This document shows, piece after piece, positions 17,457 to 24,849 of a stretch of 64,000 bases of DNA (positions are counted from its first letter, which is position 1; each line of letters begins with the position of its first letter). A program made the position numbers and the translations under genes. A model generated the notes under the pieces. It saw only the letters and a program-made list of their open reading frames with translations. It made no database searches and was not told the origin of the DNA. This stretch comes from Desertivirga arenae (lineage in GTDB: Bacteria > Bacteroidota > Bacteroidia > Sphingobacteriales > Sphingobacteriaceae): contig NZ_JAFEWE010000004.1 in the NCBI RefSeq assembly GCF_017355785.1, positions 62,001 through 126,000 on the forward strand, in the 5' to 3' direction.

Positions 17457-18227
17457 GTGAAAATAATAACCTATAACGTTAACGGTATTCGTTCCGCAAT
17501 AAGTAAAAACTGGATGGAGTGGCTTCTGGCTGCTAATCCAGACGTCGTCTGCCTTCAGGAGATCAAGGCTCATCCCGACCAGCTGCAAGAGCTTAATTTG
17601 CTTGAGCAAATGGGTTATGAGCATTATTGGTACCCTGCTCAAAAGAAGGGATATAGTGGAACTGCTATTTTAACAAAGATCACTCCTAAGCATGTAGAGT
17701 ATGGTTGCGGGCACTGCGATTATGATTTTGAAGGAAGGATGGTGAGGGCTGACTTCGATAACGGAGTATCTGTTATGAGCTCATATTTTCCTTCCGGATC
17801 CAGTGGAGATTTACGACAAGATTTTAAGTATAGGTTTTTGGAAGATTTCCAGAGCTATATAGACTCGCTTAAAGTTGAACATCCCAAATTAGTAATTTCA
17901 GGAGATTATAATATCTGCCATAAACCTGTAGATATTCATAACCCAAAGTCAAATGCTAATTCTTCAGGGTTCCTTCCCCAGGAAAGGGAATGGTTTGATA
18001 ATTTTGTTAATTCTGGCTTCATTGATTCTTTCAGATTCTTTAATGAGGATCCTCACCACTATACCTGGTGGAGTTTTAGGGCTGGTGCAAGAAAGAAGAA
18101 CCTTGGGTGGCGAATTGATTATAATATGGTCAGTGAAGAATTAAGACCTCATTTAAAAAGAGCCCAGATCCTATGTGATGCTGTTCATTCTGATCATTGT
18201 CCTGTACTCCTGGAGCTTTCCCTTTGA
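17457..18227 (+). CDS. xth: Exodeoxyribonuclease III (AP endonuclease)
   Basis: 256-aa Mg-dependent EEP-fold nuclease of base-excision repair. Key motifs are YNVNGIRSAI, VVCLQEIKAHPDQL (metal-binding Glu), SYFPSGSSG, VISGDYNICH (Asp and Asn), and the C-terminal WRIDYNMVS and AVHSDHCPVLLEL with the catalytic Asp-His. The start codon is a GTG at 17457; no ATG exists near it and the family N-terminus MKIITYNVNG begins exactly there. It converges with the 5-formyl-THF cyclo-ligase gene, and a weak hairpin (18233-18242 with 18258-18267) separates them. Confidence 0.95.
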   Translation: MKIITYNVNGIRSAISKNWMEWLLAANPDVVCLQEIKAHPDQLQELNLLEQMGYEHYWYPAQKKGYSGTAILTKITPKHVEYGCGHCDYDFEGRMVRADFDNGVSVMSSYFPSGSSGDLRQDFKYRFLEDFQSYIDSLKVEHPKLVISGDYNICHKPVDIHNPKSNANSSGFLPQEREWFDNFVNSGFIDSFRFFNEDPHHYTWWSFRAGARKKNLGWRIDYNMVSEELRPHLKRAQILCDAVHSDHCPVLLELSL

Positions 18228-18256
18228 TAAAGTGAATTCCTGGAGACATGGTACTT

Positions 18257-18835
18257 TCAGGGGTTCATTTTCCAAATCCTATTTGGAGTAACGGTGATAT
18301 TTAGAGGGATATCAAAAGTGTCGACACCCTCAATTACTTCTTCCGGTTCGAAAAAAGATAGTCCTATTTTTATCGTATCTGTTCTGCATTCCGTTAAAAA
18401 TCGGTCGTAGAATCCTTTACCATAACCTACTCTGTTCCCTCTTTTATCTACAGCAAGTAAAGGCATGATAACAATATCTATTTCTTTTGGGGCCACAGCT
18501 TGCCCGTATTCTGGCTCTGTTATTCCCCATTCGTTAAGTGCCAGCGGAGTATCATCTGTCCAGGTAATATGCTCAAGGGTATGATTTTGCAAATTGCTTT
18601 TTGGCAGGACTAGTTTAATATCGGGGTATTCATTTCGAAACCACTCAACTATAATTAGCGTATTTACTTCCTTTTTTCCAACGATTGGATAAAAAATGTG
18701 AAGCGTTTTTGCATTACTGAATATGTCTAAAGTCTTAAGATTAGAAAGAATATTCTGCGAGTAAACTTCTATTAAATCAGTTGTCAATTCTTTCCGTTTC
18801 TGAAGGTATACTTTTCTTAAAGACGATTTGTTCAC
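18257..18835 (-). CDS. 5-formyltetrahydrofolate cyclo-ligase
   Basis: ATP-dependent conversion of 5-formyl-THF to 5,10-methenyl-THF (MTHFS/YgfA family), 192 aa. The signature PLLAVDKRGNRVGYGKGFYD is complete, with LRKVYLQKRKEL at the N-terminus and HIFYPIVGKKEVNT before it. I start it at the GTG at 18835 (NKSSLRKVYL). An in-frame ATG 33 nt upstream lies in the loop of the efp terminator and would give an atypical N-terminal extension. If that terminator is efficient, this gene needs read-through from efp or a promoter not recognised here. Confidence 0.88.
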   Translation of the reverse strand: MNKSSLRKVYLQKRKELTTDLIEVYSQNILSNLKTLDIFSNAKTLHIFYPIVGKKEVNTLIIVEWFRNEYPDIKLVLPKSNLQNHTLEHITWTDDTPLALNEWGITEPEYGQAVAPKEIDIVIMPLLAVDKRGNRVGYGKGFYDRFLTECRTDTIKIGLSFFEPEEVIEGVDTFDIPLNITVTPNRIWKMNP

Positions 18836-18850
18836 GGTGTAAAATAAAAA

Positions 18851-18877
18851 ACGGTTACAATTTGTCATTGCAACCGT
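18851..18877 (-). terminator. Terminator of efp
   Basis: Arms 18868-18877 and 18851-18860 pair over 10 bp (one G-U) around a 7-nt loop, and the minus-strand transcript then reads TTTTTATTTT. It lies 38 nt beyond the efp stop and overlaps the alternative ATG of the next gene. Confidence 0.85.
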
Positions 18878-18914
18878 GTCAATAATTTAAAGTTTATCCT
18901 TTATTGTAATATTC

Positions 18915-19475
18915 TTATTTAACTCGCTCTATATAGTCTCCGGTTCTGGTATCAACTCGAACTTTGTCACCCTCATTTATAAATAAAGGTACACGGATCT
19001 CCACGCCTGTTTCTACCGTAGCATATTTAGTTGCATTTGTAGAAGTATCGCCTTTTACCGCAGGCTCTGTATAAGTAATTTGCAACTCAATACTAGCAGG
19101 AAGTGTTGCCTGAATAGGCTCTTCGCTTTCAAATGCCACAATAACATTCATCCCTTCCTTCATGAATTTGGCACCAAAACCGAATAGGTGTTTAGGAATG
19201 TTAAATTGTTCAAACGAAGTGTTGTCCATTACTACGAAGAAATCGCCATCTTCATAAAGGTATTGGTAATCATTAGTTTCAACACGGCAAATTTCAACCT
19301 CTTCATCAGTGCGGAAACGGTATTCAACTAATTTCCCAGTTTTAACGTTTCTCATTCTTGCCTGGTAAAAAGCACGAAGATTACCTGGTGTTCTGTGTAT
19401 GAACTCTTCTACTGCAACCAGCTCGCCGTTAAAACGAAGGATGCTGCCGTTTTTTATTTCTGATGCTTTAGCCAT
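18915..19475 (-). CDS. efp: Elongation factor P
   Basis: 186-aa translation factor that relieves ribosome stalling at polyproline stretches. KOW-like domain I, OB domain II and OB domain III are all present, ending VRVDTRTGDYIERV. The domain I tip loop reads IHRTPGNLRAF; by alignment with E. coli (KPGKGQAF, modified Lys34) the tip residue is Asn32, so neither the lysine nor the arginine modification route can act there. A TATCTTTG promoter element at 19500-19507 lies 25 nt upstream and a strong terminator follows, so the gene is probably monocistronic. Confidence 0.97.
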   Translation of the reverse strand: MAKASEIKNGSILRFNGELVAVEEFIHRTPGNLRAFYQARMRNVKTGKLVEYRFRTDEEVEICRVETNDYQYLYEDGDFFVVMDNTSFEQFNIPKHLFGFGAKFMKEGMNVIVAFESEEPIQATLPASIELQITYTEPAVKGDTSTNATKYATVETGVEIRVPLFINEGDKVRVDTRTGDYIERVK

Positions 19476-19499
19476 AATTTATTAGCGGATTTTGAGGCG

Positions 19500-19507
19500 C
19501 AAAGATA
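19500..19507 (-). promoter_or_regulatory. -7 promoter element for efp
   Basis: TATCTTTG on the minus strand is a perfect TAnnTTTG match 25 nt upstream of the efp ATG, predicting a leader of about 18 nt. Confidence 0.55.
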
Positions 19508-19557
19508 AGGTTTTAATAAAAATATCGAGAAAGCTGAATAAGATTTAAAATGATAGA

Positions 19558-20178
19558 TTAGGTTTTGTAATCTTGAATATTAAGAGTTTGCTCACAAAAA
19601 TCATATTCATGTTCCTGATTTGAGCAAATAATAACTAAGCGATTTGAAGAAAAATGTTTAACAAAGCTTTTATACCAATCAATTCCCTGGTTATCTAAAT
19701 TAGCGGTAGGCTCGTCTAATAGGAGAAAAGGGGTGTCTGCACAAAAAGCCAATGCCAGTTTAGTTCTTTGCTTCATTCCTGAAGAGAAATACTTAATTGG
19801 CTTATGTTTTGATTTTTCAAAGCCCAAAAGCTCAATTACTGCTTTTGTATTTAGATCTGGATGGTACGACTTAAAGTTAAAATGAAAGTTTATAAGCTCA
19901 GTAAGAGTAAATTCTTCTATGAGCTCCAGGTAGGGACTTGCAATGCTAAGGTAGTTGTAAATAAGCTCCTCGTCTAGCTGCTGCTCCTGTCGTAAATAGG
20001 AAATCTTGCCCTCAGATGGACTTAAGTTACCTGCTACAACTTGCAAAAGAGTGGATTTTCCAGAACCGTTTGCACCAAGGATAGCATAAGATATGCCCTG
20101 TTCAAATACGTAATCGAGGTTTCTGAAAATCCACTCCCGGTTAAATCGCCGGCCTATATGATTTAATTCAATTCTCAT
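19558..20178 (-). CDS. ABC transporter ATP-binding protein, no partner permease nearby
   Basis: 206-aa ATPase with Walker A GANGSGKST, a signature motif in YFSSGMKQRTKLAL, Walker B FLLLDEPTANLD and a terminal switch region (RLVIICSNQ; the usual switch His is not obvious, Ser-Asn takes its place). It starts 17 bp after lpxA on the same strand and is the last gene of the lipid A block. No permease is encoded adjacent to it. It could work with a distant permease, or with the LolC/E-like protein at 10389-11615; both are speculation. Confidence 0.9.
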   Translation of the reverse strand: MRIELNHIGRRFNREWIFRNLDYVFEQGISYAILGANGSGKSTLLQVVAGNLSPSEGKISYLRQEQQLDEELIYNYLSIASPYLELIEEFTLTELINFHFNFKSYHPDLNTKAVIELLGFEKSKHKPIKYFSSGMKQRTKLALAFCADTPFLLLDEPTANLDNQGIDWYKSFVKHFSSNRLVIICSNQEHEYDFCEQTLNIQDYKT

Positions 20179-20195
20179 ATTTCCGGCTATATAGG

Positions 20196-20978
20196 CTAAG
20201 CTCCAGAAAATCCCTTCATAATACCACGATTAGAGTTGCGGATAAAATCAAGGATTTCATCTCGAACTTCAGTCGGCTGATGTTCCGCTTCTATTAAATC
20301 TAAAGCGGTGGTAATATTATATTTCTTTACAAACAAAGTTCTATAAATATCCTGAATCTCATTGATCACCTCTGAAGAGAAACCACGTCTACGTAGGCCT
20401 ACAGAGTTAATTCCTACATAAGAAAGAGGCTCTCTTGCAGCTTTTACATATGGAGGAACATCCTTCCTGACTAATGAACCGCCAGTAACGAATGCATGTG
20501 AGCCTATTTTACAAAATTGGTGAATAGCAACCATACCCGCTAATACTACATTATCACCCACAGTTACATGGCCTGCTATTGTTGTATTGTTAGAGAAGAT
20601 ACAGTTATCTCCAATCTCGCAATCATGAGCAACGTGACAATAAGCCATAATAAGGCAGTTTTTGCCAATTCTGGTTCTCCAGCGATCTGCAGTACCACGA
20701 TTAATAGTTACACATTCACGAATAGTAGTGTTATCTCCAATTTCTACCGTTGTATCCTCCCCTGCAAATTTCAGATCTTGAGGTTGCCCGGATATAACTG
20801 CTCCGGGAAAAATGCGGCAATTTTTACCTATCCGAGCTCCATCCATAATAGTCACGTTTGGGCCTATCCATGTGCCTTCTCCAATCGTAACGTTTTTATG
20901 AATAGTAACAAAGGGCTCAATCACTACATTATCTGCAATTTTTGCCTGTGGATGAATATATGCTAAGGGTTGAATCAT
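20196..20978 (-). CDS. lpxA: UDP-N-acetylglucosamine acyltransferase LpxA
   Basis: First committed acylation of lipid A: transfers 3-hydroxyacyl from ACP to UDP-GlcNAc. 260 aa, left-handed beta-helix of hexapeptide repeats (residues ~1-185; IHPQAKIADNVVIEPFVTIH and so on), the catalytic His in MAYCHVAHDCEIGDNC, and an alpha-helical C-terminal domain with the typical GLRRRGFS. Its ATG overlaps the stop of lpxC-fabZ by 4 bp, so the two are translationally coupled. Confidence 0.97.
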   Translation of the reverse strand: MIQPLAYIHPQAKIADNVVIEPFVTIHKNVTIGEGTWIGPNVTIMDGARIGKNCRIFPGAVISGQPQDLKFAGEDTTVEIGDNTTIRECVTINRGTADRWRTRIGKNCLIMAYCHVAHDCEIGDNCIFSNNTTIAGHVTVGDNVVLAGMVAIHQFCKIGSHAFVTGGSLVRKDVPPYVKAAREPLSYVGINSVGLRRRGFSSEVINEIQDIYRTLFVKKYNITTALDLIEAEHQPTEVRDEILDFIRNSNRGIMKGFSGA

Positions 20979-22390
20979 TGTTGCGGTTGACTTTCTTTAA
21001 CTTTTACTATTTGGGCCATCAGTTCAGCTTCTACGACAATCTTTTCTCCTACCATACCAATGCCCTTCATTTGCGCAATTCCTCTACGTATCGGTGCAAT
21101 CAGATCACACCTGAATATTAATGTATCTCCAGGAACTACTTTATCTTTAAACCTCGCATTCTCAATTTTAAGGAATAAGGTCAGCCAGTTTTCAGGGTCA
21201 GGAACTGTGTTTAAAACTAAAATACCGCCTGTTTGTGCCATCGCTTCAATTTGAAGTACGCCAGGGAAGAGTGGAGAACCTGGAAAGTGACCCGCGAAAA
21301 GTTCTTCATTCATAGTAACGTTCTTTACCCCTACCACGTGACTTTTAGTAAGCTCTAAAATCTTATCTACTAACAAGAATGGTTGACGATGCGGTAGAAT
21401 ATTCATGATTTGCACCGTGTCGTAAACAGGAGGAACGTTTGGATTATAAACTTTTACTGTTTTCTTGCTGCGTTCTTTTTTGATCAGGGCTTTGATCTTC
21501 TTTGCGAATGCTACATTGGCCGCGTGCCCAGGTCTTGCTGCCATAATATGGCCGCGCAGAGGCACTCCAACCAAGGCAAGGTCTCCTATCATGTCAAGGA
21601 GCTTATGACGCGCAGGTTCGTTTTGATGACGAAGTTCAATATTATTTAAAATGCCTTCTCGGGCAACATCAATGTCTTCCCGGTTAAAAAGCACAGCAAG
21701 ATGCTTTAACTCCTCCTTGCTAACATCTTTATCAACTACTACTATAGCATTATTTAAGTCTCCCCCTTTAATTAAATTGTGCTTAAGTAGCATTTCAAGT
21801 TCGTGCAGAAAGCAAAAAGTTCGGCTCGAACCAACTTCTTTTTTGAATTCAGTTATCGTACTGATAGCAGCATGCTGACTTCCTAGAACTGGTGAGTTAT
21901 AGTCGATCATGCAAGTAAAACGATAATCAGCATCCAATGGCATTGCTACCATTTCCACTTTTCTGTCGGGTTCAGTATAATGGATATTGTAAGGAATATG
22001 AAAATATTCCCTATCGGCTTCCTGTTCAACAAATCCAACACTCTCTAATGCTTCTATAAATTGGATTGAACTGCCATCCATAATAGGAGTTTCTGGTCCA
22101 TCCATCTCAATAAGCACGTTATCTACCTCTAAACCAACTAATGAAGCGAGCACGTGTTCTATCGTGCTTACGCTTGCTCCATTTTGAGAAATGGTTGTGC
22201 CTCTGGAAGTGTCGGTTACATTATCAACATCTGCATCAATCACAGGCTGACCATCAACGTCAACTCTTTTGAATTTATATCCGTGATTCTCAGGAGCAGG
22301 CTTAAATGTCATATTTACATGTTCGCCAGTGTGTAACCCTGTCCCTGAAATAGTAATTTCAGATTTTATAGTACGTTGTTTAACATTCAT
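20975..22390 (-). CDS. lpxC-fabZ: Bifunctional UDP-3-O-acyl-GlcNAc deacetylase / 3-hydroxyacyl-ACP dehydratase
   Basis: 471-aa fusion. Residues ~1-305 are LpxC, the zinc deacetylase that commits lipid A synthesis: GTGLHTGEHVNM, zinc His in STIEHVLASL, and RHKLLDMIGDLAL with the second His and Asp. Residues ~320-465 are FabZ: ILPHRQPFLLVDKI and GHFPGSPLFPGVLQIEAMAQ with the catalytic His and Glu. The fusion is a known trait of Bacteroidota and couples lipid A and fatty acid synthesis, which compete for 3-hydroxyacyl-ACP. It lies 11 bp after lpxD and overlaps lpxA. Confidence 0.97.
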   Translation of the reverse strand: MNVKQRTIKSEITISGTGLHTGEHVNMTFKPAPENHGYKFKRVDVDGQPVIDADVDNVTDTSRGTTISQNGASVSTIEHVLASLVGLEVDNVLIEMDGPETPIMDGSSIQFIEALESVGFVEQEADREYFHIPYNIHYTEPDRKVEMVAMPLDADYRFTCMIDYNSPVLGSQHAAISTITEFKKEVGSSRTFCFLHELEMLLKHNLIKGGDLNNAIVVVDKDVSKEELKHLAVLFNREDIDVAREGILNNIELRHQNEPARHKLLDMIGDLALVGVPLRGHIMAARPGHAANVAFAKKIKALIKKERSKKTVKVYNPNVPPVYDTVQIMNILPHRQPFLLVDKILELTKSHVVGVKNVTMNEELFAGHFPGSPLFPGVLQIEAMAQTGGILVLNTVPDPENWLTLFLKIENARFKDKVVPGDTLIFRCDLIAPIRRGIAQMKGIGMVGEKIVVEAELMAQIVKVKESQPQQ

Positions 22391-22401
22391 ATCGGATGTA
22401 A

Positions 22402-23445
22402 TCAGCCGTTTTTATTTGTTTGTTCTAGTAATTTCTTTTCTAACTCATGAATTCGACGCTCAAGCTCAGGTAGTCTGTTAACAATCACCTGAGAGCGCAT
22501 ATGAGATGTATAAGCAGTCGCCGGAGCTCCCGCCCAGCGTTTATTCTCTTCGGTAATACTGTGATTAATGCCTGATTTAGCTTGGATCTGTGTGCCTTTT
22601 GCAAGGGTAATATGTCCAACTATACCTACCTGACCTCCGATAACAGAATGTTCACCGATCTTTGTGCTTCCTGAAATCCCTGTTTGAGCAGCGATCACGG
22701 TATTTGTTCCAATTTCTACGTTATGAGCTATTTGAACCAGGTTGTCAAGCTTTACCCCTTTCTTAATAATTGTCGATCCCATTGTAGCGCAATCGATGGA
22801 TGTATTTGAACCGATCTCTACATCGTCTTCTATTATTACATTTCCGATTTGGCTCACCTTGGTGTAAGTTCCGTCTGCCTGAGGTGCAAATCCAAATCCA
22901 TCACTGCCAATAACAGTTCCTGAATGGATAACAACTCTGTCACCTACCTTACAGTCAGCATATATTTTAACGCCCGAGAACAAAGTCGATTCTTTACCTA
23001 GCTCAGTGTTGTCTCCCAAATAGACTTGTGGATAAACCTTACTATTATCGCCGATAATTGAATTTGCTCCGATATAGGCAAATGCTCCTATATAAACGTC
23101 TTTCCCGATTTTCGCGGTAGGATGAATAAAGGAGGGTTCTTCGATTCCGACTTTATTTAATTTAAAGGAATTGTATGCTTCCAGTAAAACAGAAAAGGCA
23201 CTATAAGCGTCTTTAACCTTTATCAAGGTTGTATGTACAGGGGCTGTTGGAATAAAACTTTCATTTACAATTACTGCAGATGCTTTCGTATCATACAAAA
23301 ACTGCTCATATTTAGGATTAGCAAGAAAAGACAAGGCCCCTTCTTCAGCATCTTCAATTTTACCTAACTTGTTTACAGTAACCTCTGGATTTCCATCCAC
23401 CGAGCCATTAAGTAAACTTCCGATTTGTTGGGCAGTAAATTGCAT
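22402..23445 (-). CDS. lpxD: UDP-3-O-(3-hydroxyacyl)glucosamine N-acyltransferase LpxD
   Basis: 347-aa third enzyme of lipid A synthesis. An N-terminal uridine-binding domain (~1-100) precedes a hexapeptide-repeat beta-helix (~105-310) with the catalytic His in VQIAHNVEIG and the conserved VIGSDGFGFAPQ; a C-terminal helix (LPELERRIHELEKKLLE) closes it. It is the first gene of lpxD, lpxC-fabZ, lpxA and the ABC ATPase. A TAAATTTG element ends 4 nt before its ATG. Confidence 0.96.
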   Translation of the reverse strand: MQFTAQQIGSLLNGSVDGNPEVTVNKLGKIEDAEEGALSFLANPKYEQFLYDTKASAVIVNESFIPTAPVHTTLIKVKDAYSAFSVLLEAYNSFKLNKVGIEEPSFIHPTAKIGKDVYIGAFAYIGANSIIGDNSKVYPQVYLGDNTELGKESTLFSGVKIYADCKVGDRVVIHSGTVIGSDGFGFAPQADGTYTKVSQIGNVIIEDDVEIGSNTSIDCATMGSTIIKKGVKLDNLVQIAHNVEIGTNTVIAAQTGISGSTKIGEHSVIGGQVGIVGHITLAKGTQIQAKSGINHSITEENKRWAGAPATAYTSHMRSQVIVNRLPELERRIHELEKKLLEQTNKNG

Positions 23446-23449
23446 CGGG

Positions 23450-23457
23450 CAAATTTA
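23450..23457 (-). promoter_or_regulatory. -7 element directly before lpxD
   Basis: TAAATTTG on the minus strand matches TAnnTTTG and is separated from the lpxD ATG by only 4 nt, which would make the lipid A operon transcript leaderless. The 86-bp gap to the upstream HD gene holds nothing else recognisable. Confidence 0.45.
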
Positions 23458-23531
23458 TATGTTATTAATTTATGAACAAATTTTAAGACCACCTCGTACT
23501 TAAACGCTGAAATCCACTTACTTATTGGTTT

Positions 23532-24755
23532 TTATAATCCTTTTGTGTGGCAAAGGATGTGTTTTTTGACGGTTTTTGCAAGTGCTGCAAGGTTGGAATT
23601 GTCTGATGCAACAGTAATGTCGCGAACCGTTCCATCTTTCATAAGCAAATTTATCATGCCATCGTCAGCCCTGTATGCACTATTCCGGATTGATGTGGTG
23701 AACACAAAGAATGAGGCTTCTTCATAGCTCACACCATATTTTTTCACCGCGCTCTCAACCAGTCCCGCTACTCTTGCAGTGGCAGGATGTTCAGTAGAAA
23801 TTTCGACTTGATAAAGATTTCTACGAACTAAATTTCGACATAATTCTGATAAAATCCAGTCCTCATCTTTCGTCCAGACTTTAACTGAAGTAAAGATATC
23901 AGAATCATCTAAACCCGAAAAACACTCCAGATGCCTCGGGTCTTCTTCAAAATCCTTTCTGGTAATAGAGTTATTCAGGAAATGTGCCAAATTTGGCGTT
24001 GCAAATAATGAATGTCCCCGGCTTGCAAGCCATTTAGCTCTCTCCAATATTTTTACCAGTAATTGTTCTCCTGCAATCACTGTTTTATGAAGATAGACCT
24101 GCCAGTACATTAATCTTCTTGCTATCAAAAACTTTTCAATTGAATAAATGCCTTTTTCTTCAATTACGATCTGTCCATCAGCAACTTCAAGCATTTTTAT
24201 TATCCGGTCAAACCCAATAATTCCTTCCGAAACACCTGTGAAAAAACTGTCTCGATTCAAATAATCCATTCTATCCAGATCCAGCTGACCCGATACAAGT
24301 TGGTAAAGGAAGCTTTTTGGATATCGATTATTAAATATTTCGAGGGCCATGGTCAGCCTTCCTCCAAACTCCTTATTGAGGTTATTCATCAGAAGAGTGG
24401 AGATATGTTCGTGATTTATTCCCTCCACTATAGTGTGCTCCAGTGCGTGAGAAAAAGGGCCATGTCCAATATCATGCAGTAAAATGGCAACTGTAACAGC
24501 TTCCTCCTCCGCTGGTGTTATTTCATGACCTTTACTTCGTAATGTCTCAATTGCAAGGCCCATTAAGTGCATAGCGCCTAAAGCATGATGAAAACGCGTG
24601 TGGAGTGCGCCTGGATAAACCAGGTGCGTCATGCCTAATTGTTTAATATTTCTTAACCTTTGAAAGTAAGGGTGCTCGATCAGGTCGAAAATGAGCTCGA
24701 AGTGTATAGTGATGAATCCGTATACGGGATCATTGATTATCTTTTTCTTATTCAA
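23532..24755 (-). CDS. HD-domain phosphohydrolase (dNTPase/SAMHD1-like)
   Basis: 407-aa cytoplasmic metal hydrolase. The HD ligands are visible in HTRFHHALGAMHLMG and LLHDIGHGPFSHALEH, preceded by the family opening PVYGFITIHFELIFDLI and RLRNIKQLGMTHLVYPGA; GQLDLDRMDYLNRDSFFTGV supplies the last Asp. This architecture is shared with SAMHD1-like dNTP triphosphohydrolases and many uncharacterised bacterial homologues, so the substrate is uncertain. It is divergent from porX with a 94-bp shared promoter region and lies upstream of, and in line with, the lpx genes. Confidence 0.92.
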   Translation of the reverse strand: MNKKKIINDPVYGFITIHFELIFDLIEHPYFQRLRNIKQLGMTHLVYPGALHTRFHHALGAMHLMGLAIETLRSKGHEITPAEEEAVTVAILLHDIGHGPFSHALEHTIVEGINHEHISTLLMNNLNKEFGGRLTMALEIFNNRYPKSFLYQLVSGQLDLDRMDYLNRDSFFTGVSEGIIGFDRIIKMLEVADGQIVIEEKGIYSIEKFLIARRLMYWQVYLHKTVIAGEQLLVKILERAKWLASRGHSLFATPNLAHFLNNSITRKDFEEDPRHLECFSGLDDSDIFTSVKVWTKDEDWILSELCRNLVRRNLYQVEISTEHPATARVAGLVESAVKKYGVSYEEASFFVFTTSIRNSAYRADDGMINLLMKDGTVRDITVASDNSNLAALAKTVKKHILCHTKGL

Positions 24756-24849
24756 AGTTGAGTCCTCGCTGCAAAAATTGTTATTTTTCCCGATACAAAA
24801 AACTCAATTAAGTGTTATACCTTGGCTAATTGAAATAATTTACTTTAAA

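Noticed and set aside
24691-24849. N-terminal extension of porX
   Set aside because: Runs antisense into the HD gene; the receiver domain begins exactly at the ATG at 24850.
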